A DNA stretch of 64,000 nucleotides from contig NZ_CP017114.1 of assembly GCF_001720485.1 (NCBI RefSeq), positions 1,054,001 through 1,118,000 of the forward strand, written 5' to 3'. A program made the position numbers and the translations under genes. The notes under the pieces were generated by a model that did no database searches, was not told the DNA's origin, and was given only the letters and a program-made list of their open reading frames with translations. The DNA comes from Cobetia marina. GTDB taxonomy: Bacteria; Pseudomonadota; Gammaproteobacteria; Pseudomonadales; Halomonadaceae. Below are positions 47,010-56,839 of this stretch, in pieces (the stretch's first letter is position 1; every line of letters begins with the position of its first letter).

Positions 47010-48091
47010 GCCCGGGCTCCCTTGTCGATGTCCTGTTCACTCATCAGATCGCTCTCCATCAGCGCCGCGGATTCCTCAAGCTCCCTGGCGAAGCAGCGCT
47101 GATAGAACTCGGCGACCAGCGGGCGCTCATGCTCATCGCACTTGTTGAGGTAGGAGAGGCGGAAGGCCAGCGCCGGGTTGCGGAAGATCTCGCAGTTCTC
47201 CGCCCAGGTGATCACGGTACGCGGCGACATCAGGCTCGACAGATCACCATTGGCGAAGCCCTTGCGGGTGAGGTCCGCCACCGCGACCATCGCGCGAATC
47301 AGCGCCTGGCCACGCTCGTTGTCCTTGGCGGGCACGCGGGCCAGCACGATCTTCACTTCCTCATCACGCGGCAGGTAATCCAGCTTGGCGACGATGTTCC
47401 AGCGGTCGATCTGCGCATGGTTGAGCAGCTGGGTGCCGTGATAGAGCCCATCCTGATTGCCCAGCCCCACGGTATTGGCGGTGGCGAACAGCCGGAACTG
47501 CGGGTGCGGGCGAATCACGCGGTTCTGGTCCAGCAGGGTGAAGTGGCCGTCGCGCTCCAGAATGCGCTGGATGACGAACATCACGTCCGGGCGGCCGGCA
47601 TCGTACTCATCGAAGATCAGCGCGATGGGGCGAGTGAGTGACCACGGCACGATGCCTTCCTGGAATTCGGTGACCTGCACGCCGTCGCGAATCACGATGG
47701 CGTCCTTGCCGACCAGATCCAGCCGGCTGACATGGCCATCGAGATTGACGCGCAGGCACGGCCAGTTGAGGCGCGCGGCGATCTGCTCGATATGGGTCGA
47801 TTTGCCGGTGCCATGCAGGCCCTGAACCATCACGCGACGGTTGTTGGTGAAGCCGGCGAGGATGGCCAGCGTGACATCGGGATTGAAGCGATAGGCGTCA
47901 TCAATTTCCGGCACGTGGGCGTCGCGCTCCAGAAAGACCGGCACCTTGAGATCACTGTCGATGCCGAACAGCTCGCGCACGCCGCGCAGCTCAGTGGGCT
48001 GCAACTGACCGGCGGGCAGTGGCTGCTCGGCATTGGCCTGGTCATTGCGCGGGTCGGCGCTGGCATGATGCATCGTGGTGGCGTCGCTCAC
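47006..48091 (-). CDS. cobS: CobS-like cobaltochelatase ATPase
   Basis: A 361-residue MoxR-type AAA+ ATPase. Walker A is GLHGTGKST (91-99), Walker B is [10 protein letters not shown], and the sensor region is LFATANTVG. The sequence matches CobS, which with CobT and CobN inserts cobalt into hydrogenobyrinate diamide. The start is GTG at 48091 with a GAGGGAG site 7 bases upstream. It is coupled to cobT by a 4-base overlap and flanked by sulfonate genes. Confidence 0.9.
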   Translation of the reverse strand: MSDATTMHHASADPRNDQANAEQPLPAGQLQPTELRGVRELFGIDSDLKVPVFLERDAHVPEIDDAYRFNPDVTLAILAGFTNNRRVMVQGLHGTGKSTHIEQIAARLNWPCLRVNLDGHVSRLDLVGKDAIVIRDGVQVTEFQEGIVPWSLTRPIALIFDEYDAGRPDVMFVIQRILERDGHFTLLDQNRVIRPHPQFRLFATANTVGLGNQDGLYHGTQLLNHAQIDRWNIVAKLDYLPRDEEVKIVLARVPAKDNERGQALIRAMVAVADLTRKGFANGDLSSLMSPRTVITWAENCEIFRNPALAFRLSYLNKCDEHERPLVAEFYQRCFARELEESAALMESDLMSEQDIDKGARA

Positions 48092-48285
48092 GGGGTGTCT
48101 CCCTCGTCATTCTTGTCGGTGGCTGCCAGGCAGACCTGTATCGGGGAGGTCGGCAGACCTGTCGCGGAGACGCAGGAAACCGGGCAGCGGCAATGGCTTG
48201 AATATAGCTTTGTTTCTAAAAATAATGCAAATCGTATCGAAATATGAGATTTGTGATTATTCATTCCCCCGCAGGAGCAAGGCAG

Positions 48286-49425
48286 ATGAGCGATACCCTG
48301 ATCATTGGTGGCGGCGTGATGGGCATGATGATGGCGTGGCAGCTGGCCGAGGCCGGCCAGACGGTCACGCTGCTGGAGCGCGGCCAATGCGGACGCGAGG
48401 CGTCGTGGGCCGGGGGCGGCATCGTCTCGCCGCTGTATCCGTGGCGCTACTCGAGTGCCATCTCGTCGCTGTCACGCTGGTCAGAAGGCGAATACCCCAG
48501 GCTTGCCGAGGCGCTCAAGGAGGCCACCGGCATCGACCCCGAATACCGCCAGAAGGGCTTGATCTACCTGCGGGTGGAGGACGAGGCGCTGGCGCTGGAC
48601 TGGGCGCACACTCAGCACAAGCCGTTGGAGGTGATCGGGCGGGAGGCGCTCTACGCGCGTGAGCCGTATCTGGCGGCGGGCCATCAGCAGGCGCTGTGGA
48701 TGCCGACGCTGGGCAGCATCCGCAATCCGCGTCTCGGACAGGCGCTGCGTGCGCGTCTGTTGGCGCATGTGCGTGTCGAGGTGCGCGAAGGCTGCGAGGT
48801 GCAGGAGCTGATGATCGGCGCGGATCACCACGTCACGGGGGCACGGCTGGTTGATGAGACCGTCAGCGCAGACAGCGTCGTGGTGTGTGGCGGCGCCTGG
48901 AGCGGCAGGCTATTGGCCGCGGCCGGTGTACTGCTGCCGGTGCGCCCGGTGAAGGGCCAGATGATGGTGTTCAATCCGGTGGCGGCGGGGCTTTGCAGTG
49001 TGGACGAGCCACTATTGTCGCGGGTGGTGCTGTGCGATGGCCGCTACGTGATTCCGCGCGCCGATGGGCGGATTCTGATCGGCTCGACGCTGGAGCATCA
49101 GGACTTCGACAAGAGCACCACCGCGCAGGCGCGCGAATCACTGCATGCCAGCGCCGCGAGCATTCTGCCTGCGCTGGGTGAGCTTGAACCGGAGCATCAC
49201 TGGGCCGGCCTGCGTCCGGGCACGCCGGATGGCACGCCCTTCATAGGCGCGGTGCCGGGGCTTCACGGCCTCTACGTGAATGCGGGCCACTACCGTAACG
49301 GCCTGGTGCTGGCGCCGGCTGCCACGCGTCTGCTCAGTGACCTCCTGCTGGGCCGTGAGAGCTTCATGTCGGCTCATGCCTTCACGCCACCGGGAGTCGA
49401 GATCGCCACCGCTCTGGCGAGTTGA
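48286..49425 (+). CDS. thiO: FAD-dependent oxidoreductase, glycine oxidase ThiO-like
   Basis: The 379-residue product is a DAO-family flavoprotein. The FAD-binding site is LIIGGGVMGMMMAWQLAEAG near the N-terminus, followed by GREASWAGGGIVSPLYPWRY; the C-terminal GLRPGTPDGTPFIG and GLYVNAGHYRNGLVLAPA are typical of ThiO. ThiO oxidises glycine to iminoglycine for thiamine thiazole synthesis, which may matter because Xsc needs thiamine diphosphate. Alternatively it acts on another amine. ATG 48286 has AAGG/GGAG upstream; the extension to 48244 is AT-rich and unlikely. Confidence 0.75.
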   Translation: MSDTLIIGGGVMGMMMAWQLAEAGQTVTLLERGQCGREASWAGGGIVSPLYPWRYSSAISSLSRWSEGEYPRLAEALKEATGIDPEYRQKGLIYLRVEDEALALDWAHTQHKPLEVIGREALYAREPYLAAGHQQALWMPTLGSIRNPRLGQALRARLLAHVRVEVREGCEVQELMIGADHHVTGARLVDETVSADSVVVCGGAWSGRLLAAAGVLLPVRPVKGQMMVFNPVAAGLCSVDEPLLSRVVLCDGRYVIPRADGRILIGSTLEHQDFDKSTTAQARESLHASAASILPALGELEPEHHWAGLRPGTPDGTPFIGAVPGLHGLYVNAGHYRNGLVLAPAATRLLSDLLLGRESFMSAHAFTPPGVEIATALAS

Positions 49426-49494
49426 CCCCGCTGTCTCGCGCGGGCTTGCGGGGACGATGGGTCCAGTTGGCACCAAACACGCCGCAATGGCGTC

Positions 49495-49531
49495 AACTGG
49501 CCCAATCGCTGGCCGCCAACTGGTGCTAAAG
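49495..49531 (+). promoter_or_regulatory. Candidate TauR operator upstream of tauX
   Basis: Two direct ACTGG repeats start at 49496 and 49519, 23 bases apart. The 37-base segment matches the segment at 53427-53463 at 26 positions, including the same 23-base spacing and a CTA after the second repeat. An inverted half-site CCAGTTGG lies at 49463. It ends about 115 bp before the tauX start codon. Confidence 0.6.
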
Positions 49532-49644
49532 GGCAGTGATGGCAGGGGCGTAGTCTCGGGGCATGGCGCAGCGATCGCTGCTGCCCTTGCTCAAACGACA
49601 CGCTCGAACCACAAGCCCAACAACAAGACTGCGGAGCCCGACCC

Positions 49645-50031
49645 ATGACCCACCAAGCCACCATCGAACTGCTGAGTGCCTTCTGCGATGCCCTCAACCG
49701 TCACGACATCGACGATTGCCTGTCGATGATGACCGATGACTGCGAATTCCTCGCCATCGCCGGGCCGGAACTCGAAGGCAAGACCTTCGCCGGTCAGGAC
49801 GCAGTGCGCGCGGGCCTCTCCGCCGCCTGGCAGAACGCGCCGGATGCCCAGTGGATCGACGCGGAAATCTTCGCCGATGGCGAGCGTGGCTTCGTCATCA
49901 GCACCTACACCGGCACCACCGCCGATGGCGCGCGTAGCGAAGCGCGCATGATCGATGCCTTCACGCTGCGTGACGGCAAGATCGCGATCAAGAACGCCTT
50001 CCGCAAGAATCGTCCGCCCGTCAATGTCTGA
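49645..50031 (+). CDS. tauX: Taurine dehydrogenase small subunit (NTF2-like)
   Basis: TauX is the small subunit of taurine dehydrogenase, which oxidatively deaminates taurine to sulfoacetaldehyde and ammonium. The 128-residue protein has an NTF2/SnoaL-like fold pattern: LLSAFCDALNRHDIDDCLSM, then FAGQDAVRAGLSAAWQN and MIDAFTLRDGKI. Assignment rests on fold type and on tauY lying immediately downstream. ATG 49645 has GGAG 8 bases upstream. The candidate TauR operator lies upstream. Confidence 0.85.
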   Translation: MTHQATIELLSAFCDALNRHDIDDCLSMMTDDCEFLAIAGPELEGKTFAGQDAVRAGLSAAWQNAPDAQWIDAEIFADGERGFVISTYTGTTADGARSEARMIDAFTLRDGKIAIKNAFRKNRPPVNV

Positions 50032-50149
50032 GCGCCAGCGGCGCATCGATCAGGGAAGCGGTTTCTGAAGCTGTCTTTGCCCCGGGGGCAGCACGTCATG
50101 GCGTCAGGTTATGGCGTGCGCGCCCTGCGGGTGAGAGGAGGTGTTCGAG

Positions 50150-51613
50150 ATGGAAACTATCGTGCAGCACGGCGCCCGGCCAGATGAGGTGGGCAGCGAG
50201 TCAGAGCAGCGCCCGGCCACTCAGGCTTCTCAGCCGTATGACCCGGCCTATGACCCGCTGGTGAGCGCCACCCCCGGCGAAGGGCGCGACTACGCGCCGA
50301 CCTACTGGGTCGCCACCGCCGGTGAGCCGCCGCAGGATGATGGCCCGGTGATGGGCGATATCGACGCGGATGTGGTGATCGTCGGCTCCGGCTTCACCGG
50401 ACTCACCGCCGCCATCGTGCTGGCCGAGAAATACGGCATCAAGGCCACCGTGCTGGAGGCCAATCGGGTCAGCTGGGGCTGCTCGACCCGCAATGGCGGC
50501 CAGGCGCAGTGCGCCACCGGTCGCCTCAAGCGTTCGCAGTGGATCGAGCGTTATGGTCTCGAGGCCGCCCATGGCCTGCATCGCGAGTGCGTCGAGGGCA
50601 TGGAGAATTTCAAGGAACTGATCAAGGACATCGACTGCGATCCGCAGCCGGGCGGTCACCTGTACATCGCCCACCGCGAGCGCATGATGCCGGGGCTGGA
50701 GAAGGAGGCGCGCCTGTTGCGCGAGACCTTCCACTACGATGCCCGCATCATCGATGGCGCCACGGTGCGCAACGAGTGGGTCGGGGATGAAGAGGCCTGC
50801 GGCGCGATGCACGAGCCGGAAGGCATCGGCGTGCACCCGGGCAAGTTGGCCTTCGGCTATCTGCGCAAGGCGCGACGTCTGGGGGTGAAGGTACACCCGG
50901 CAAGCCCGGTGGAGAGCTGGGAGACCCGCGATGGCGTGCACTATCTGAGAACGCCGGGTGGCGTGGTCAAGGCGCGTTCGGTGGGCATGGCCACCGGCGG
51001 TTACACCTCCGGCAAGCTGCATCCGGAGCTCGACAAGCGCCTGATGCCGGTGCTCTCCAACTCGCTGGTGACGCGCCCGCTGACGGCGCAGGAAATCGAG
51101 GCGACACGCTTTCATACCCACCAGGTGCTGACCGACACTCGCGTGCTGCGCCATTACTACCGCCTGCTGCCGGACAACCGCCTGCAGATCGGCAGTCGCA
51201 GTGCCGTATCAGGCCGCGATGCACCCAAGGCGCAATACGAGCAGCTGCTGATCGCCGACATGCATCGCAAGTTCCCGGCGCTGACCGGCATCGAGGTCGA
51301 TTACTCCTGGTGGGGCTGGGTGGATGTCAGTCACGACATGATGCCGCGTATCCATCAGCCGGACCCGAAGCAGAGCGTCTATTACGCCATGGGCTATGGC
51401 GGCAACGGCGTGATGTATTCCGCCCAGGCGGGCAAGCGTCTCGCCCAGTGGATCGCCAGGGACGCGGCGGATCTGGTGCTGCCGATCTTCCAGTCTCGCC
51501 TGCCGTATCCCAATGTGCTCAACAAGGTGGAGTCGCCGCTGTTCGCGCCATTCCGCCGTACTGGCCAGCGTTGCCTGTATCGCTGGTATGCGATGAAGGA
51601 CGAGGCGCAGTAG
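50150..51613 (+). CDS. tauY: Taurine dehydrogenase large subunit (DAO-type flavoprotein)
   Basis: TauY is the FAD-containing catalytic subunit of taurine dehydrogenase and passes electrons to an acceptor other than NAD (family knowledge). The 487-residue product has DVVIVGSGFTGLTAAIVLAE for FAD binding, SWGCSTRNGGQAQCATGRLK, and YAMGYGGNGVMYSAQAGKRL near the C-terminus, as in DadA/PuuB-like oxidases. ATG 50150 was chosen because AGGAGGT (50136-50142) lies 7 bases upstream; the GTG at 50141 overlaps that site. A T-rich terminator follows. Confidence 0.88.
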   Translation: METIVQHGARPDEVGSESEQRPATQASQPYDPAYDPLVSATPGEGRDYAPTYWVATAGEPPQDDGPVMGDIDADVVIVGSGFTGLTAAIVLAEKYGIKATVLEANRVSWGCSTRNGGQAQCATGRLKRSQWIERYGLEAAHGLHRECVEGMENFKELIKDIDCDPQPGGHLYIAHRERMMPGLEKEARLLRETFHYDARIIDGATVRNEWVGDEEACGAMHEPEGIGVHPGKLAFGYLRKARRLGVKVHPASPVESWETRDGVHYLRTPGGVVKARSVGMATGGYTSGKLHPELDKRLMPVLSNSLVTRPLTAQEIEATRFHTHQVLTDTRVLRHYYRLLPDNRLQIGSRSAVSGRDAPKAQYEQLLIADMHRKFPALTGIEVDYSWWGWVDVSHDMMPRIHQPDPKQSVYYAMGYGGNGVMYSAQAGKRLAQWIARDAADLVLPIFQSRLPYPNVLNKVESPLFAPFRRTGQRCLYRWYAMKDEAQ

Positions 51614-51655
51614 CCTGCAATTGACATGGTCTGCAAGCACGATTGCCTGAAGGAC

Positions 51656-51708
51656 AAGAGGCTCCCTGATTGCCACGTCTTGTTGGTCAGTCAGGGAGCC
51701 TCTTTTTT
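51656..51708 (+). terminator. Rho-independent terminator after tauY
   Basis: AAGAGGCTCCCTGA (51656-51669) pairs with TCAGGGAGCCTCTT and is followed by further T residues. Confidence 0.92.
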
Positions 51709-51748
51709 ATCTATAGGGTAATCATTTGCCATTAGTGCCTGTCGAGAA

Positions 51749-53251
51749 TCAGGCGCTCATGTCAGTGACCCTGTCGGGTGCCTGCATCGCCAGTGGCACC
51801 AGCTCGGCCAGTTTCATGATGCCGGCTTCGATACGCGATTCCGGAATCGCCGAGAAGCCGAGGCGGAAGTAGTGGCGATGACGATCGCGATCGCAGAAGA
51901 AGTGCAGATCGCCCACCTCGATCAGAATGCTCTGCTGGCGGGCGAGGGCGGCCAGTCGATGGGCATCCAGGCTGGCCGGCCCGTGCATCCAGAAGCAGGA
52001 ACCGCCATAGGTGGAGGGCGTGCTCATCATCGGCAGGTGACGCAGGATGGCGTCGCGCATCACCAGGAAGCGGCGCTGCATCACCTGATGCATCTGGTTG
52101 AGCAGGCTGTCGTGATAGCCCCGCGCGATGAAGAGGCCCACCGCGCGCTGATTGTTGGTCGGCGGATGTCGCAGCATCAGGCGGCGCAGTGCACGCGCCT
52201 CACGAATCAGCGTGGGGTGCGCGACCATGTAGCCCAGACGCAGGCCGGGGGCGAGGGTCTTGGAGAGGCTGCCGACATAGATGACCCGCTTGTGGCGGTC
52301 GAGGCTCTTCAGTGCGGGCGTCGGGTTGTCGGCGTAGTTGCTCTCGCTCTCGTAGTCGTCCTCGATGATCAGGAAATTGCCCGTCTCGGCCATGTCCAGC
52401 AGCTGGCGGCGGCGCTCCAGCGGCAAGGTCACGCCGGTGGGCGACTGGTGACTGGGCGAGACGAACACCAGCCGGCAGTCCTTGAGCGATTCCACCGGCT
52501 GCAGGCCCTTGCCGTCGATGGGCAGCAGCTGGATGTCGTCCGTGAAGGTACGCGCGATGTTGTACATGTCGACGTAGCCCGGGTTTTCCATCGCGAACCG
52601 CTGGCCCTGCTTGAGCAGCAGCATGCAGCTGATCCACAGCGCCTGCTGCGCCCCCACCGTGATCAGGATCTCCTCCGGGCTTGCCCAGACCCCCCGGCGT
52701 GGCAACAGCCGCTGGTGAATCTGCTCGACCAGCAACGGGTCATCATGATTGATGTGGTCCACCGACCAGCTGCGAATCGACGGCACGCTCATCGAGTCCC
52801 GGCTGCATTCCCGCCAGTGCTGGGTGGGGAAGAATTCCGGGTCCAGCTGGCCATACAGGAAGGGGTAGTCGTACTGGTGCCAGTCGCCGGGTTTCTCGAT
52901 GGCACGTTGCACGGAGGGCTTGATGGCCAGGCGCTCATCCCAGTCGAGGCTGTCGGCGTCGATGTCATTGAGGCGTACCGGCGTGTCGGCGCGGCCCTTG
53001 AGAATGTCGGGGTTGATGAAATAGCCGCTGCGCTGGCGCGCGATCAGGAAGCCGTCATCCAGCAGCTGGTCATAGGCCAGCATCACGGTATTGCGCGCGA
53101 CATTCAGCTCGCGGGCCAGCTTGCGGCTGGAGGGCAGTGCCTCATCGCGGGGCAGATGGCCCTCGAGAATGGCTTGCGAGATCTGCTCGCGTATCTGGAA
53201 CTGCAGACTTTCCTTGCGCGAGGCATCGAGGTGAAACAGCGGGTGGCTCAT
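51749..53251 (-). CDS. tauR: MocR-family regulator TauR (GntR helix-turn-helix plus aminotransferase)
   Basis: A 500-residue MocR-type regulator. The N-terminal GntR winged helix includes LPSSRKLARELNVARNTVMLAYDQL. The aminotransferase-like domain has the PLP lysine in VGSLSKTLAPGLRLGY and the IIEDDYESE segment. In Rhodobacter, the MocR protein TauR activates taurine genes with PLP and taurine; the setting between tauY and a TRAP transporter supports that role here. ATG 53251 is preferred over the ORF start at 53308 because it gives MSHPLFHLDAS. It is divergent from tauK, with the shared candidate operator between them. Confidence 0.88.
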   Translation of the reverse strand: MSHPLFHLDASRKESLQFQIREQISQAILEGHLPRDEALPSSRKLARELNVARNTVMLAYDQLLDDGFLIARQRSGYFINPDILKGRADTPVRLNDIDADSLDWDERLAIKPSVQRAIEKPGDWHQYDYPFLYGQLDPEFFPTQHWRECSRDSMSVPSIRSWSVDHINHDDPLLVEQIHQRLLPRRGVWASPEEILITVGAQQALWISCMLLLKQGQRFAMENPGYVDMYNIARTFTDDIQLLPIDGKGLQPVESLKDCRLVFVSPSHQSPTGVTLPLERRRQLLDMAETGNFLIIEDDYESESNYADNPTPALKSLDRHKRVIYVGSLSKTLAPGLRLGYMVAHPTLIREARALRRLMLRHPPTNNQRAVGLFIARGYHDSLLNQMHQVMQRRFLVMRDAILRHLPMMSTPSTYGGSCFWMHGPASLDAHRLAALARQQSILIEVGDLHFFCDRDRHRHYFRLGFSAIPESRIEAGIMKLAELVPLAMQAPDRVTDMSA

Positions 53252-53702
53252 GCATCTTCTCTGTTGTTGTCGCGGGGATCTTCGTGGAAGTCCCCGTTTT
53301 TCATGCATTTTTCATACCTGCCTGTCCCGTCATGTCCAGGGCGAGCGGTGAGCTTGATCGCCTCGTCATGCGTCGGGAATGCCCTCATTGAGGCAGACGG
53401 CGCGGGGCAGGGCAAGCGCCTGGCGAGACTGGCCCCATCGATGGGAGTGGACTGGTTCTATGGAGGTCTGGCGCAGGGGAAGAAAGTGAAGTGGCAAGCA
53501 CAGTGACAGCACGACGCGACTTCCCACTCCCTCTCTTGAGGGCTGCAGATGAGTGTGTGATGGACCTCGTGAATGACAGACCGACGCTGCTGGAGGTGGG
53601 AGGCAGAGAGGGCGTCATTGACGAGTGCCGGTGCAGTGCCACGCTCGCGGTCACACGCAGCCGTCAGGAGCCCGCAACAACAATAACGACGGGACAGACA
53701 AG
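53252..53702. other. Regulatory spacer between divergent tauR and tauK
   Basis: This 451-bp spacer has no gene. It contains the candidate TauR operator (53427-53463), about 176 bp from tauR and 240 bp from tauK. Confidence 0.6.
53427..53463. promoter_or_regulatory. Candidate TauR operator between tauR and tauK
   Basis: Direct ACTGG repeats start at 53428 and 53451, 23 bases apart, in the same orientation and with the same spacing as upstream of tauX. Of 37 bases, 26 match that site. Confidence 0.6.
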
Positions 53703-54766
53703 ATGATCGACTCGACACAGACCCAATCAGCAGACCTCCGCGACTTCTCTGGCGCCAGCGCGCTCAAGGCGTCATTGGCCGTCGCGGTGACGGCCGCGAG
53801 TCTGGCCATGGCCGGGGGGCCAATGCCGCGACCTGGAAGATGGCCCTGGGGGACGCCGCCGGTGGCACCCAGTACGAGCTGGGCAAGACCTTCGCAAGCC
53901 TGGTGGAAGAGAAGTCCGGCGGTGACATCAAGGTTGACCTCTTCCCCAACGGCCAGCTGGGCAGCGAGCAGGACACCGTCAACAACGCCAGCATGGGCCT
54001 GGTGGATCTGTCAGTGGTGGCGATCAACAACCTGACGCCCTTCTCGCCGACCGTCGGCGTGCTGACCCTGCCGTATGTCATCCACGGCCCTGACGATGCC
54101 AAGGCGCTGACCCACGGCAAGATCGGCGATGAGCTGCGTGACAATACCCTGCGCGATTCCGGTATCCGCATTCTGGGCTGGGCCTATTCCGGCTGCCGTC
54201 GTCTGACCAATTCCAAGCAGGCCGTCGCCTCACCCGAGGACCTGGCCGGCATGGTCATCCGCGTGCCCAAGAACGAGATCATGATCTCCTCCTACCAGTC
54301 CTGGGGCGTCAATCCCAACCCGCTGGCGTGGTCCGAGACCTTCACCGCCCTGCAACAGGGTGTCGTCGATGGCCAGGACAATCCCTACATCACCATCGAT
54401 GCCATGAAGTTCTACGAAGTGCAGAACCATGTCACCGACAGCTGTTACGTGTTCTCGATGGAACCGCTGATCATGGGCGAAGGCACCTTCCAGAGCTTGA
54501 GTGAAGAGCAGCAGACGCTGGTGCTGGCGGCGGGTGAAGAGGCGACGTCCCACAGCTACGACTACCTGCTGGCCACCGAGGATTCCATCAAGAAATCACT
54601 GGTGGAAGAGCACGGCATGACCATCACCCAGCCCGCCAATGACGAAAAGGAATGGATCGCCAAGGCATCCAGCATCTGGCCGGACTTCTACGACAGCATC
54701 GGTGGGCGCGACAAGCTGGTGGAAGTGCTCGAGACACTCGGGCGTGATCCGTCCACCGCTCCCTGA
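53703..54766 (+). pseudogene. tauK: TRAP solute-binding protein, frameshifted (taurine candidate)
   Basis: This is a DctP-type periplasmic binding protein for a TRAP transporter. The frame from ATG 53703 gives an N-terminal extension and signal sequence (LKASLAVAVTAASLAMAGG), and the mature protein continues in another frame from about 53820 with ATWKMALGDAAGGTQYELGK and the binding arginine region GMVIRVPKNEIMISSY. The break coincides with six G at 53814-53819; a seventh would give one 354-residue protein with AGGANAATWKM. If the loss is real, the taurine TRAP system would be inactive. Substrate assignment rests on neighbours. Confidence 0.85.
53814..53819. other. Frameshift site in tauK
   Basis: A run of six G at the signal-peptide cleavage region. 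One added base restores a typical ANAATWK cleavage site and the rest of the protein. Confidence 0.8.
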
Positions 54767-54884
54767 TGACGCGCTGAGCTGCTGAGGCTTTCAACGGCTC
54801 GTCCGTCATTCCCCTGTCTGTCGTCCTGCGAAGGGCGCCAGGCAGGGGATGGCGAACGCCATCGATGTCAGGAGACGTATCTGC

Positions 54885-55451
54885 ATGCGGATATTTCTGA
54901 AGTGTCTGGACAATCTCGAGAATTATCTCTGCCAGTTCCTGCTGGTGGTGTTCGTCATCATTCTCTTTGCGCAGATCATGCTGCGTAACCTTTTCAGCTA
55001 CTCGATTCCCTGGGGAGACGAGCTGGCGACCTATGCCTTCGTGTGGTTTGCCTATCTCGGGGCGGTCTATGCCACCCGCATGTCGGCGCACAACCGCGTG
55101 ACCTTCCAGTTCCGTTTTCTGCCGCGCTGGGTGGAAACCGCCTGTGGCGTGCTCACCGATATCATCTGGATCGCCTTCAATGCGGTGTTCATCTATTACA
55201 GCTACGACTTCGTGTTCAACAAGATGAACCTGTTCTGGAAGTCGCAGACGATGGGCGTGCCGATGAAGTACTTCTATCTGATTCTGCCGCTGGCCTTTAC
55301 CGCCATGACGGTGCGCATTCTCCAGACCAACTATCTCAAGTTCGTGCGCAAGGAAGACATCGTGGACCCGGATTCCCAGGCAATGCAGGAGCTGAAGCAG
55401 ACAGGACCATCCGTCAATGATGACGACAAGCGCGGGAGCGGGACACCATGA
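54885..55451 (+). CDS. tauL: TRAP transporter small membrane subunit (DctQ type)
   Basis: The 188-residue protein has four hydrophobic segments, as expected for DctQ, including LLVVFVIILFAQIMLRNLF and SIPWGDELATYAFVWFAYLG, which carries the family motif around WxxELxxY. It partners TauM in a sodium-dependent TRAP permease. ATG 54885 (AGGAG upstream) is preferred; ATG 54849 is an alternative. Its stop overlaps the tauM start by 4 bases. Confidence 0.88.
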   Translation: MRIFLKCLDNLENYLCQFLLVVFVIILFAQIMLRNLFSYSIPWGDELATYAFVWFAYLGAVYATRMSAHNRVTFQFRFLPRWVETACGVLTDIIWIAFNAVFIYYSYDFVFNKMNLFWKSQTMGVPMKYFYLILPLAFTAMTVRILQTNYLKFVRKEDIVDPDSQAMQELKQTGPSVNDDDKRGSGTP

Positions 55452-56791
55452 TCGATTCCACCATCATCTATATCCTGTTTGGCGTCTTCTTCCTGCTGCT
55501 GGTGCTTGGCGCACCGATCACCGTCTCGCTGGGGGTCGCGGCACTGGCGACCTACCTGAGCATCGGCGAGAACCCGATGGCGTTCGTGCAGATCGCCTTT
55601 ACCTCGGTGGGCGCCTTCCCGCTGATGGCATTGCCGGCCTTCATTCTGGCCGGGGCGCTGATGGAGGCCGCCGGCATCTCGCGGCGTCTTGTCGATATCG
55701 CCGAGGCCTTTGCCGGCCCGGTGACCGGGGGACTTGCCGCTGCCACGGTGTTTGCCTGCATGTTCTTCGGCGCGATTTCCGGCTCCGGACCTGCCACCAC
55801 GGCGGCGGTCGGCATGCTGATGATTCCGGCGATGGCCAAGCGCGGCTATGACCGGGGATATGCCTCGGCGGTCACGGCGTCTTCGGGTGGACTTGGCGTG
55901 GTGATTCCGCCCTCGATCCCGATGGTGATCTTCGGGATTTCCGGCATGGGGCTGCAGCCACCTCCCGAAGCGGTGGCGCTGCATGGCGATTTCCAGACAC
56001 TCTCCATCCCGAAGCTGTTCATCGCGGGTGTCATGCCCGGCGTGGTGATCGCCGGCTTCCTGCTGATGATCAACTACGTGATCTCGAAGAAACGCGGCTA
56101 TCGCGGGCTGACCAACAGCTGGTCGTGGACACATATCCGCGCCACCTTGAGGAAGGGGATCTGGTCGATGCTGGCGCCCTTCATCATCCTCGGCGGCATC
56201 TACAGCGGCCTGTTCACGCCGACCGAATCCGCCATCGTCGCCATCGTCTACACCCTGATCGTCGGCATCTTCCTGCACAAGGAACTCAAGTGGAAGCCGA
56301 CGCTGCGCACTCTGGAAACCACCACCTGGATCACCGGTCGCGTGCTGCTGATCCTGTTCACGGCGACGGTGTTCGGGCGGCTGCTGGTCGAGCAACGCGT
56401 GCCGGCCCATATCGCCGAGGGCATGCTGGCGATGACCGACAACCTCTATCTCATCTGGGCGATGATCATCGTCTTCCTGCTGTTCGTCGGCATGTTCATG
56501 GAGACGCTGGCCGCGATCATGATTCTCACCCCGGTGCTGCTGCCGATCATGTACATGCTGGGGATGGACCCGGTGCACGTGGGCATCGTGGTGGTCTGTG
56601 CGCTGGCCATCGGCTTCCAGACGCCACCGCTGGGGGAGAACCTCTTCGTGGCCTCGGGGATAGGCGGGGCCTCCATCGAGGAGATTTCGCTCAAGGCATT
56701 GCCGTTCGCGGCAGGGTCGGTGGCGGCCATCTTCCTGATCGCCTATGTGCCTGAGATCTCGCTGTGGCTACCCAGGGTGATGGGTTACTGA
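55448..56791 (+). CDS. tauM: TRAP transporter large permease subunit (DctM type)
   Basis: A 447-residue DctM-type permease with about 12 to 14 hydrophobic segments and the conserved MFFGAISGSGPATTAAVG, VIPPSIPMVIFG and FTPTESAIVAIVYTL segments. It forms the translocation channel of the TRAP system. It overlaps tauL by 4 bases and is followed 48 bp later by a Usp gene. The taurine assignment depends on tauR and tauXY next door; substrate is not proven. Confidence 0.88.
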   Translation: MIDSTIIYILFGVFFLLLVLGAPITVSLGVAALATYLSIGENPMAFVQIAFTSVGAFPLMALPAFILAGALMEAAGISRRLVDIAEAFAGPVTGGLAAATVFACMFFGAISGSGPATTAAVGMLMIPAMAKRGYDRGYASAVTASSGGLGVVIPPSIPMVIFGISGMGLQPPPEAVALHGDFQTLSIPKLFIAGVMPGVVIAGFLLMINYVISKKRGYRGLTNSWSWTHIRATLRKGIWSMLAPFIILGGIYSGLFTPTESAIVAIVYTLIVGIFLHKELKWKPTLRTLETTTWITGRVLLILFTATVFGRLLVEQRVPAHIAEGMLAMTDNLYLIWAMIIVFLLFVGMFMETLAAIMILTPVLLPIMYMLGMDPVHVGIVVVCALAIGFQTPPLGENLFVASGIGGASIEEISLKALPFAAGSVAAIFLIAYVPEISLWLPRVMGY

Positions 56792-56839
56792 AAGGCCAGC
56801 GGCACCTGATGCCTCTCATCAACTGCAAGGAGAGTGGAT

